A stretch of 20,926 nucleotides of DNA from a virus. Below are positions 16,114 to 20,926 of this stretch, piece by piece (position 1 is the stretch's first letter; every line of letters begins with the position of its first letter). Position numbers and translations under genes: made by a program. The stretch covers positions 1 to 20,926 of IMG/VR virus record IMGVR_UViG_3300033064_001703, one strand, 5' to 3'. The notes beneath the pieces are model-generated. The model was not told the DNA's origin. It ran no database searches and was given only the letters and a program-made list of their open reading frames with translations.

Positions 16114-16443
16114 TTATTCCTCTCTGTACTGTGGATCATTAGATGAAAGCGATATCATGTTCCCATATAACTCGATCCCATCTAGTACGGGCGCCGAATT
16201 AGGACATCTAAAAACCCCCCTCTCTGATAAATACAACACATCCCTATCTGGTCCCATAGTGAAGGGATCCGCGCTGGTCCTACAAACCACGATCCAGTCC
16301 CCTTCCTCTGGGTCTTCTGTGCGTAAATACCAACCCTCGGTAGGGTCTCTGTTTATCTTAATTGGCTCCGCCAAAAACGCTTTATAGGACACTACTTCCT
16401 GTTCGGCCCTTCTTAGTTTTTCAGTAGCCTCGGCTTTTGTCAT
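16114..16443 (-). CDS. Hypothetical 109-residue protein
   Basis: The first 25 residues form a charged helix (TKAEATEKLRRAEQEVVSYK). A beta-type part follows with GWYLRTEDPEEGDWIVVCRT and DVLYLSERGVFRCPN, ending SLSSNDPQYREE. No family is recognised. The start at ATG 16443 is supported by a good GGAGGT site. It ends 3 bases before the 80-residue gene and starts 15 bases after the alpha-CTD-like gene. Co-transcription with these is likely, while its role is unknown. Confidence 0.65.
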   Translation of the reverse strand: MTKAEATEKLRRAEQEVVSYKAFLAEPIKINRDPTEGWYLRTEDPEEGDWIVVCRTSADPFTMGPDRDVLYLSERGVFRCPNSAPVLDGIELYGNMISLSSNDPQYREE

Positions 16444-16458
16444 ATCAACCTCCGTTTG

Positions 16459-16878
16459 TTAAATAATATACCCCGTTCGTCTCAACTCGGCCCTGATCTC
16501 CCGAATGGTCTCGCGGCCACAGCCTCTAACTCCCTTTAATCTACCAGTCTTAGTCTCAGCAATAAGATCATCCATATCCTTCGATGAGGGGCCGTGGAAA
16601 TACTTATTCTCATTATGGCCAAGACCCCAATGACCATCATTAAAGGCGTATAGTGAAAGGACGTTAAGAGTGCGAGTGCTCATATGACCCACCGCGTCCT
16701 TGACCCACTCCTGTAATGAAATGTCAGACACGGCCTCGGCCTCCGGGACAGGCGATAAGCGGTTCCACCCGCCGTCTCTGTCTATAATCCACACCGTGCC
16801 ATCGTTACAAAGAGCGAACAACGACGATTCATCCGCGCCACCCGGCCACACACCCACCTGTATAATCTTCCTTTTCAT
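16459..16878 (-). CDS. Small protein with RNA-polymerase alpha-CTD-like helix-hairpin-helix domain
   Basis: A 139-residue protein with two parts. The N-terminal part (1-45: KRKIIQVGVWPGGADESSLF, CNDGTVWIIDRDGGW) is a small beta unit common in phage hypotheticals. Residues 66-137 match the pattern of the bacterial RNA polymerase alpha C-terminal domain: MSTRTLNVL, then MDDLIAETKTGRLKGVRGCG and RETIREIRAELRRTG. Against E. coli alpha, Arg69 and Asn72 align with the DNA-contacting Arg265 and Asn268 and Gly121 with Gly296, while Lys298 appears replaced by Glu123. A roughly 20-residue insertion separates the two parts of the fold. It could bind A/T-rich promoter DNA or the host transcription machinery. 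ATG 16878 overlaps the upstream stop (ATGA). Confidence 0.7.
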   Translation of the reverse strand: MKRKIIQVGVWPGGADESSLFALCNDGTVWIIDRDGGWNRLSPVPEAEAVSDISLQEWVKDAVGHMSTRTLNVLSLYAFNDGHWGLGHNENKYFHGPSSKDMDDLIAETKTGRLKGVRGCGRETIREIRAELRRTGYII

Positions 16879-17375
16879 CGTCTTGCCTCCTGAGCCGCCT
16901 TCAACACGGCCGCCGCATATGGTACAAACACCTGCTCATAGAGAGCGAATCGGGCCCCATTGGCGCGTGAGCGCACACTCTCTGGGTTATAATGAGGCTC
17001 GCCGCGCTCGTCCTCTGGAATATCATAGTCAAGCTCCACCAATAAAAGACCATTAACAAGCTCCTCATAATACTCCTCTGAGCCGCACGACACCTCCTGA
17101 CCACTTGAAAGTAGTGCTTCCGCAATAATAACCATTGAGCCTCTTCTGGCGCCTTCTTCATCCTCATGACGTATCCTTACACCGATAATGTCAGAAGCTA
17201 AAACATACGCACCACCCCTATCAAATTGCAGGAATTGCACTACGCCGTCCTTAATAATGGGCTTCGGCCAATAGAGGGGGTCATAGTCCGTATTTCCACT
17301 CCCTCCGCCGTCGTAATAGTCTACATGGAAACCATTCACCCATGACACATCGTCTATTTTAATCTTCTTTTCCAT
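16875..17375 (-). CDS. Hypothetical acidic 166-residue protein
   Basis: I choose ATG 17375 (MEKKIKIDDVSW) because a GGAGGT site lies six bases before it. A TTG six bases further upstream is less likely. The protein is acidic and mixed: an N-terminal DYYDGGGSGNTDYDPLYWPK loop, a beta segment (GVVQFLQFDRGGAYVLASDI), a Glu-rich centre and an Ala-rich helical end (FVPYAAAVLKAAQEARR). No family is recognised. Its stop overlaps the start of the alpha-CTD-like gene (ATGA), so the two are translationally coupled and may act together. Confidence 0.6.
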   Translation of the reverse strand: MEKKIKIDDVSWVNGFHVDYYDGGGSGNTDYDPLYWPKPIIKDGVVQFLQFDRGGAYVLASDIIGVRIRHEDEEGARRGSMVIIAEALLSSGQEVSCGSEEYYEELVNGLLLVELDYDIPEDERGEPHYNPESVRSRANGARFALYEQVFVPYAAAVLKAAQEARR

Positions 17376-17410
17376 CGTCAACCTCCGTTTTTATCGTTTA
17401 AAACCCCGCT

Positions 17411-17746
17411 TCAGCTACCAACCCAGTCGGGCAGCGCCGTTGAAGCCAAATCATGCAGGAATTCTAGTAATTTACCCATGTTTCCACACGCCAAGCGGTG
17501 ACAAAGGTGGATATCGTTCGTGAACTGGGCCTCTAAACACCCGTCAAACTTGACATAGCCCACTAAAAACTCTTCCGCCTCCTCCACATTATGCGTAGAC
17601 ACCCCTCCAAGCCTCGCCGAGCGGTAGATGACCGTGGCCCCGTCCATGCTAATCTCATCAATCTCGCTCACCATGAACACCAACCGCCCGTCCAACACGT
17701 CGTAACGCACCGTGTACCACAAATCCGCTAATATCTTGGTCTTCAT
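17411..17746 (-). CDS. Hypothetical 111-residue protein, first gene of the minus-strand unit
   Basis: A protein with a beta-type first half (DLWYTVRYDVLDGRLVFMVS, GATVIYRSARLGGVST) and a helical end (HRLACGNMGKLLEFLHDLAS). It has two His and two Cys in its last third but no clear metal-binding spacing. No family is recognised. It is the gene nearest the divergent control region on this strand, so probably the earliest transcribed. The Shine-Dalgarno site is poor (AAAGTAAAACGAC before ATG 17746), which may mean a leader-dependent or low-level start. Confidence 0.6.
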   Translation of the reverse strand: MKTKILADLWYTVRYDVLDGRLVFMVSEIDEISMDGATVIYRSARLGGVSTHNVEEAEEFLVGYVKFDGCLEAQFTNDIHLCHRLACGNMGKLLEFLHDLASTALPDWVGS

Positions 17747-17884
17747 GTCGTTTTACTTTTTGAAAAAATTTCGGCCGAGTTAAAGAGGGTGCCACGTTAC
17801 GGACCCCGCCGCTCGAATTCGCTTATGGGGGGACCTCCTCACGTTGAAAAAGCCACCCATCCCCCCCCCTCGTGCGCCGTGAGC

Positions 17885-17910
17885 TGTCAACTACGGAACC
17901 GTGCTTGACA
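17885..17910. promoter_or_regulatory. 26-bp near-perfect dyad, operator candidate
   Basis: The half-sites TGTCAA..ACGG and CCGT..TTGACA are arranged around a central AA. Ten of twelve opposed positions pair perfectly, one is a G-T wobble and one is a C-C mismatch. Each arm carries a TTGACA hexamer pointing outwards. It could be a repressor operator covering divergent -35 boxes. Confidence 0.55.
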
Positions 17911-18002
17911 AGACGCCCTACACATGCCCATATCGCTGATCTGAGCGACCTGTACCAAGATATCCATGCATCATATCAATAGCTATAGGTGTGCCCGTGT
18001 GG

Positions 18003-18097
18003 CCTAAGTCCTGTATTTACATATACTTAGGTCATGGTGGGGGGTGTGGAGAGGGGTTGAATCATGGTGCCCTAAGTCCTTTATTTACAAACACTTA
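18003..18097. repeat. 27-bp imperfect direct repeat, two copies 68 bp apart
   Basis: Copies start at 18003 and 18071 and share CCTAAGTCCT, TATTTACA and ACTTA with three mismatches over 27 bases. The first copy is also a dyad (CCTAAGT at 18003-18009, ACTTAGG at 18025-18031). This is an iteron- or operator-like arrangement. Confidence 0.65.
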
Positions 18098-18263
18098 CCC
18101 TTTGTATTTCACTCACGGGCGCCGGGGTTGCTACAGTAATGGCCTATTCATGCTGGTCCACTGTGCACCTGATGGTGCATGTGTATGATATTCGAAAAAC
18201 CGGAGGGCCCTATAGGGTATATAAGGGCATATCCCCTCATTATGAGTATATATATATATAGTA

Positions 18264-18368
18264 CATACACTACCTGCATAGCACGCTTAAAAGCGTGGCC
18301 CTTGCTATGTTCGAGGGCGTTATTGGGCTAGTGTATGAATGGGATTCTATATACAGACTCATACACTA
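18264..18368. repeat. CATACACTA motif set with compound hairpin
   Basis: CATACACTA occurs at 18264-18272 and 18360-18368 and inverted at 18329-18337. The last two are part of a perfect 10-bp inverted repeat (TAGTGTATGA and TCATACACTA, 20-base spacer). Between them lies a compound hairpin at 18277-18309: CACGCTT/AAGCGTG inside CATAG/CTATG. A (TA)n tract lies directly upstream. Confidence 0.65.
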
Positions 18369-18623
18369 AACGTTGATTCCAGCGAGTGGGATGGGGTAGG
18401 GTAGTGCATGATGTTTATGTAGGTTTGGAGAAGATACGGGTCTATAGTGCCAGACGTGTAGTAGTAGGTGCACCTAGGCGCCGGTTATGCTTGCCAACAA
18501 TCTTTCAACACCCAGTACGAATTCACACTTTCTATACACACTATCTTATCATTCATGCCTATTTAGTGGCAGGCGCAGGAAATGTCGCCCATCACAACGC
18601 TAACATATATAAGGTACACGACA

Positions 18624-18842
18624 ATGACACGCAAAGAATTGATAAACATGATCGCGGACGCACTAGATGAAAGAGCAGAAATGGGCTCATCGGGAAGAGA
18701 AGATTGGAGCATCTTCGATACCGGCTTCAAAGTTGAAACGTGGTCAGACGTCCCAGTTACCGTAACAGACGCAAGCACTGGTGAGTTTTTCACTATTACA
18801 GTCAGTAAGTCTAAAAATTTAGACAAGCGTTTTAGTAAATAA
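18624..18842 (+). CDS. Hypothetical 72-residue protein, first rightward gene
   Basis: I choose ATG 18624 (MTRKELINMIADALDERAEM) because it follows the AGGTACACGACA leader seen before other genes here. A frame open further upstream lacks a site. The protein has an N-terminal helix followed by beta strands (FKVETWSDVPVTVTDASTGE, FFTITVSKSK). The end resembles that of the 81-residue protein at 19262 (F.ITV..KK), so the two may be distant paralogues. No family is recognised. It is followed 12 bases later by the first hammerhead ribozyme. Confidence 0.65.
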   Translation: MTRKELINMIADALDERAEMGSSGREDWSIFDTGFKVETWSDVPVTVTDASTGEFFTITVSKSKNLDKRFSK

Positions 18843-18854
18843 TCACTGCCCTTC

Positions 18855-18905
18855 GTCGAAACGCCTTCGGGCGTCCGTGGGGTTGCCGTCCCACGCTGAA
18901 GAGAC
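18855..18905 (+). ncRNA. Hammerhead ribozyme 1 (open-stem-II permutation)
   Basis: All core positions are present in the order expected when stem II is open. GTC (18855-18857) joins GAA and A (18858-18861). Stem III is ACGCC/GGCGT closed by a TTCG tetraloop (18861-18874). The cleavage nucleotide is C18875, after U, giving a GUC site. Stem I is CGTGGG/CCCACG (18876-18881 with 18890-18895), followed by CTGAAGA (18896-18902). Stem II is GTC/GAC and can be extended outward by TGCC/GGCA (18846-18849 with 18907-18910) across an internal loop. Predicted self-cleavage falls between 18875 and 18876. It lies between two genes on the transcribed strand. Confidence 0.85.
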
Positions 18906-18932
18906 AGGCATTCATTTAAACAGGTTAACGAC

Positions 18933-19265
18933 ATGACCAGATTCAAAACCCTTCGCGGCTTCCGTTCGGACAGCTACGAGACCGCCCCGTACTGTGGGTA
19001 TCATCACGAGACCGGCCGCGACTTCTGGGGCCTCGTCACATGGCACTACCAAGAGGGCGAGGGCTCGAGCGCGTTCCTTGGCGACCGTCTGCCCGGTATC
19101 ATCTGGGGATACGGCGACGGCTCATGGCGCTTCACCCCGGGGTCCTACGTCTTCCGCGCTCGTCGCGTGGTCAGCTTTCTAAGTGACGTACTGGACCGCC
19201 CTGCGGGACGCTTACCGCTATCCAAGATCGTCGAGATCGCCCGTATCGTGTGGGGTGTCAAATGA
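18933..19265 (+). CDS. Hypothetical 110-residue protein
   Basis: Starts at ATG 18933 after the leader CAGGTTAACGACATG. It is Gly-, Trp- and Arg-rich (YCGYHHETGRDFWGLVTWHY, IIWGYGDGSWRFTPGSYVFR) with a helical end (RLPLSKIVEIARIVWGVK). No family is recognised. Its GC content is clearly higher than that of the genes at 18624 and 19543, which suggests mosaic origin. The stop overlaps the next ATG (ATGA), so it is coupled to the 81-residue gene. The ribozyme upstream would place a new 5' end about 57 bases before this start. Confidence 0.65.
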   Translation: MTRFKTLRGFRSDSYETAPYCGYHHETGRDFWGLVTWHYQEGEGSSAFLGDRLPGIIWGYGDGSWRFTPGSYVFRARRVVSFLSDVLDRPAGRLPLSKIVEIARIVWGVK

Positions 19266-19507
19266 AAAATTTCAACAAGCTCACCAAGATCCAGAAGGGC
19301 CGCGAGGCCATCTTCTCCAGCATCATGGACGGCCTAGAAGTGTCCGACTACAGGATCGGAGACGGGGGGGCCTACACCGACGAGATGCAACACATGGCCA
19401 ACGGCCTCGCCTACGGCAGTCTATGGTCGAACTATGGCCGCACCGAGTTGGTCCGGGTCGAGCTCGACGGCATGACGTTCGAGATCACTGTAACGCGCAA
19501 GAAATAA
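19262..19507 (+). CDS. Hypothetical 81-residue protein
   Basis: ATG 19262 overlaps the previous stop (ATGA). A GTG 12 bases upstream is less likely. The protein has a basic helical start (KNFNKLTKIQKGREAIFSSI) and a beta end (LVRVELDGMTFEITVTRKK) similar to the end of the 72-residue protein at 18624. High GC like its partner gene. No family is recognised. After its stop comes AATCACCGCCC, matching the start of the spacer that holds ribozyme 1, but here only a short GC-rich hairpin remains before the next leader. Confidence 0.65.
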   Translation: MKNFNKLTKIQKGREAIFSSIMDGLEVSDYRIGDGGAYTDEMQHMANGLAYGSLWSNYGRTELVRVELDGMTFEITVTRKK

Positions 19508-19542
19508 TCACCGCCCCCCCGGGGGCAAACAGGTACACGACA

Positions 19543-19797
19543 ATGTCACCACAAGCAAAGAATCTTAAAAACACCCTCACCGATCTAGGCATCACTTGCT
19601 TCGGCAGAATGGTATCAGTTAAGACAGAAACCAAACGCATCAAAGACAACGGGATGCCAAACGGTTATTATATCGAGTATGGTTCAGCCGTTGCCGTAAC
19701 AACTCGCTTGACAGACGAGCAGATCACGGGGATCAAAAAACAAAATCCATACGCCAAGATCACGAACGGCGCTGTCGCTTTGATATACTCACACTAA
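19543..19797 (+). CDS. Hypothetical 84-residue protein
   Basis: ATG 19543 follows the recurring leader AGGTACACGACA. The sequence begins MSPQAKNLKNTLTDLGITCF and continues with SVKTETKRIKDNGMPNGYYI and a helical/beta end (LTDEQITGIKKQNPYAKIT, VALIYSH). It is Lys-rich and basic, and lower in GC than the two genes before it. No family is recognised. Ribozyme 2 begins 2 bases after its stop codon. Confidence 0.65.
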   Translation: MSPQAKNLKNTLTDLGITCFGRMVSVKTETKRIKDNGMPNGYYIEYGSAVAVTTRLTDEQITGIKKQNPYAKITNGAVALIYSH

Positions 19798-19799
19798 CG

Positions 19800-19851
19800 G
19801 TCGAAACGCCTTCGGGCGTCTATGGGTCAGCCAAGCCCATACTGAAGAGAC
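19800..19851 (+). ncRNA. Hammerhead ribozyme 2 (open-stem-II permutation)
   Basis: This has the same layout as ribozyme 1. GTC (19800-19802) is followed by GAAA, and stem III is ACGCC/GGCGT with a TTCG loop (19806-19819). The cleavage nucleotide is C19820. Stem I is TATGGG/CCCATA (19821-19826 with 19836-19841) around a 9-base loop, followed by CTGAAGA (19842-19848) and GAC (19849-19851), which closes a short 3-bp stem II. Two base pairs of stem I differ from ribozyme 1 with both sides changed (C-G, G-C become T-A, A-T), so pairing is preserved by covariation. Loop I is unrelated. Predicted cleavage is between 19820 and 19821. Confidence 0.83.
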
Positions 19852-19877
19852 GGCAACAACCCCAAAGGTTAACGACA

Positions 19878-20114
19878 ATGACATTCTACGATGCATACTT
19901 GATTACAGACGGTGCCCAGAGCGCCGACCTCACGCAGACATCCGAGGCCGTGGCTATGCTGCTGGCCGCCGGTGTTCATCCATCCACTGGCACGATGAGC
20001 CGCACGTTTCACAACGTGATTGCTGGCGGGTTCGTGATTCGCGGCGAGGGTGTGACTACTCCCACGGTGGACCACGACGCCATCGATGAGTACGAAGACG
20101 CCTGCGACTGGTAA
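19878..20114 (+). CDS. Hypothetical acidic 78-residue protein
   Basis: ATG 19878 follows AAAGGTTAACGACA, the recurring leader, 26 bases after ribozyme 2. The protein is Ala/Thr/Asp-rich and acidic: MTFYDAYLITDGAQSADLTQ, then VAMLLAAGVHPSTGTMSRTF and VDHDAIDEYEDACDW at the end. No family is recognised. The acidic end and small size are compatible with an early host-interaction or anti-defence peptide, but nothing specific supports that. Confidence 0.65.
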   Translation: MTFYDAYLITDGAQSADLTQTSEAVAMLLAAGVHPSTGTMSRTFHNVIAGGFVIRGEGVTTPTVDHDAIDEYEDACDW

Positions 20115-20208
20115 CAGATCACAGCGACACGTAACTGCATTGATGGTCGAAACATCTGCGTGGTGACGGGGAACACCGTGTATCCCCATCGCAAAAAACA
20201 CGGTAATT

Positions 20209-20300
20209 GAACAGGTAGCTCAGATGGTAGAGCCGGCCTATTAGCCCGTTGCAACTGACGGGACGGCGGAAGGTCGCAGGTTCGAGTCCCGCCCTGTTCA
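20209..20300 (+). tRNA. tRNA-like element with abnormal anticodon region
   Basis: The acceptor stem GAACAGG/CCTGTTC (20209-20215, 20293-20299) is perfect. The D arm is GCTC..AGATGGTA..GAGC and the T arm GCAGG-TTCGAGT-CCCGC has one A-C mismatch. A discriminator A is present, but CCA is not encoded. The central part is wrong: 42 bases separate the D stem from the T stem instead of about 23. No canonical 5-bp/7-base anticodon arm fits. The best stem is CCCGT/ACGGG around the 8-base TGCAACTG. It may be a real tRNA with an insertion, a decayed tRNA, or a tRNA-derived attachment site. I do not assign an amino acid. Confidence 0.5.
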
Positions 20301-20406
20301 CAAGGAGTGCCGCGAAAGCGGACCGCCCACAGAGTGGGGCTTTGGCCGGGTGGTTGGCACCTAACAATGCCACGCTCCCCAACTAACATAACTCATGAGG
20401 TATAAC
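20301..20406 (+). other. Structured leader between tRNA-like element and next gene
   Basis: Three short hairpins stand in a row: CCGC-GAAA-GCGG (20310-20321, GNRA tetraloop), CCCAC-AGA-GTGGG (20326-20338) and TGGCA/TGCCA (20355-20359, 20368-20372). No gene is present. This may be a processed leader or the remains of another intergenic RNA. Confidence 0.4.
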
Positions 20407-20625
20407 ATGGACACACACACACCACGCGAAGAGGCATTGGACAAGATCGAGGACGTCCGGGCCCAGCTACGCGAGATCAACAAGAACGTACGCACGGGGC
20501 GCCTGAATTGGCGTCAGGAACAGGCGTTGACGCGCAGCCTAGACAAGTGCATCTCGGACCTAGCGCCCAAGGTTTCATCCACGACGTATGACATCAGGCA
20601 GGACATTCCAGAGGCATCATCGTGA
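20407..20625 (+). CDS. Hypothetical 72-residue helical protein coupled to a DNA methyltransferase
   Basis: I choose ATG 20407 (MDTHTPREEALDKIEDVRAQ) because GAGGT lies six bases upstream. An in-frame ATG at 20395 overlaps that site. The protein is charged and mostly helical, with LREINKNVRTGRLNWRQEQA and a polar end (STTYDIRQDIPEASS). No family is recognised. Its stop overlaps the GTG start of the cytosine methyltransferase (GTGA), so the two are made together. It might assist or regulate the methylase, but that is only inference. Confidence 0.6.
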   Translation: MDTHTPREEALDKIEDVRAQLREINKNVRTGRLNWRQEQALTRSLDKCISDLAPKVSSTTYDIRQDIPEASS

Positions 20626-20926
20626 GAGTGCTATCGCTCTTTTCAGGTATTGGTGGACTTGATCTTGGTTTCGAGTGGGCCGGGTTTGAAACCGTAGCCT
20701 TCTGCGAGATCGAAAAATACCCACAACAAGTATTAAACAAACATTGGCCCAACGTGCCGATCATTGAGGATGTTAGAAATGTCACAAGAGAATCTGTTTC
20801 AGGACGAATCGATGTCATCGTCGGGGGATTCCCCTGCCAAGACATATCCTACGCCGGAAAGGGGGCAGGAATTGATTACGATCTATCTAGCCAAGAGGGA
20901 ACCAGGTCGGGTCTTTGGTGGGAGTA
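20622..20926 (+). CDS. DNA cytosine-5 methyltransferase, N-terminal part (cut by window edge)
   Basis: 101 codons from GTG 20622 to the right edge. Motif I (SAM binding) is LSLFSGIGGLDLGFEWAGF at 4-22. The motif II-like acidic residue is in FCEIEKYPQ. Motif IV, with the catalytic Cys72, is VGGFPCQDISYAGKG. These identify a C5-MTase that transfers a methyl group from S-adenosylmethionine to cytosine. No matching restriction gene is seen in the window. In a phage it most likely protects the genome from host restriction. An AGAGG site lies eight bases upstream. The target-recognition domain is outside the window, so specificity cannot be given. Confidence 0.92.
   Translation, partial: MRVLSLFSGIGGLDLGFEWAGFETVAFCEIEKYPQQVLNKHWPNVPIIEDVRNVTRESVSGRIDVIVGGFPCQDISYAGKGAGIDYDLSSQEGTRSGLWWE

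Larger units (their letters stand above)
17747..18623. promoter_or_regulatory. Gene-free divergent control region, possible replication origin
   Basis: This 877-base stretch separates the leftward and rightward gene sets and has no convincing gene in either direction. It contains a C-run (17860-17870), a 26-bp dyad (17885-17910), a 27-bp direct repeat (18003 and 18071) and a (TA)n tract (18245-18260). It also holds a compound hairpin (18277-18309), a 10-bp perfect inverted repeat (18329/18359) and several short palindromes. The sites listed separately lie inside it. TTGACA hexamers occur on both strands within the 26-bp dyad, but I see no well-spaced -10 box, so promoters are not called exactly. 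The combination is what one expects for early promoters, operators or an origin. Confidence 0.6.

Noticed and set aside
17860-17870. Possible assembly error at the C homopolymer
   Set aside because: It lies outside genes and breaks no frame, so nothing indicates an error.
18081-18089. DnaA box-like TTATTTACA
   Set aside because: Differs from the consensus TTATCCACA at two positions, including core bases. The other repeat copy is worse.
17991-18188. 65-codon frame in the control region
   Set aside because: Starts at a non-ATG codon without a Shine-Dalgarno site and crosses the 27-bp repeats. The peptide looks like chance translation of low-complexity DNA.
18208-18217. T7-like promoter (CCCTATAGGG)
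   Set aside because: Only the TATAGGG end resembles T7-type promoters. The upstream recognition part is missing, no second copy exists in the window and no phage RNA polymerase gene is seen. It is a simple palindrome.
18386-18670. 94-codon frame in the control region
   Set aside because: Runs into the better-supported gene at 18624 in another frame, and its start has no site.

Overview
The window is a piece of a tailed double-stranded DNA bacteriophage genome (or a prophage of one). The main evidence is a nearly complete virion module in standard phage order: large terminase, portal, scaffold-like protein, major capsid protein, head/tail structural proteins and a tail fibre. Genes are tightly packed and often coupled, with bacterial Shine-Dalgarno sites and some GTG starts. 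The portal resembles the P22-like family and the capsid protein the SU10-like family, so a short-tailed (podovirus-like) particle is the best guess. The sequence gives no firm clue to the host.

Layout. From base 17746 leftwards to base 1 every gene is on the minus strand. The first genes of this unit (17746 to 14429) are small: several of unknown function, one with a domain like the RNA polymerase alpha C-terminal domain, a single-stranded DNA-binding protein with an expanded low-complexity linker, and a small zinc-finger-like protein. Then come a 299-residue gene coupled to the terminase (small-terminase candidate), a large terminase carrying a 374-residue LAGLIDADG intein inside Walker B, the portal, a Gln-rich scaffold-like protein and the major capsid protein with a strong terminator-like hairpin behind it. 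After these come a capsid-accessory candidate, a small coiled-coil protein, a 718-residue repeat and coiled-coil protein, a 517-residue protein with three carbohydrate-binding-like repeats, two small proteins and a tail fibre that runs off the left edge. Five junctions in the structural part are TAATG stop/start overlaps.

Bases 17747-18623 hold no convincing gene. They separate the two divergent gene sets and are rich in dyads, direct repeats and a (TA)n tract, so this is the likely control and/or replication region.

From 18624 rightwards all genes are on the plus strand: five small orphan genes with a recurring leader (AGGT..ACGACA before ATG). Two of the gaps hold RNAs that match the complete hammerhead ribozyme core in the circular permutation with open stem II. 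Stem I covaries between the two copies. A degenerate third copy, a tRNA-like element with an abnormal middle, another small gene and the start of a DNA cytosine-5 methyltransferase follow.

The most unusual signals are the paired hammerhead ribozymes in repeated intergenic cassettes, a heptamer (GTGCTCC) clustered in three places including inside coding regions, the intein that splits Walker B, and the phage protein with an alpha-CTD-like domain.
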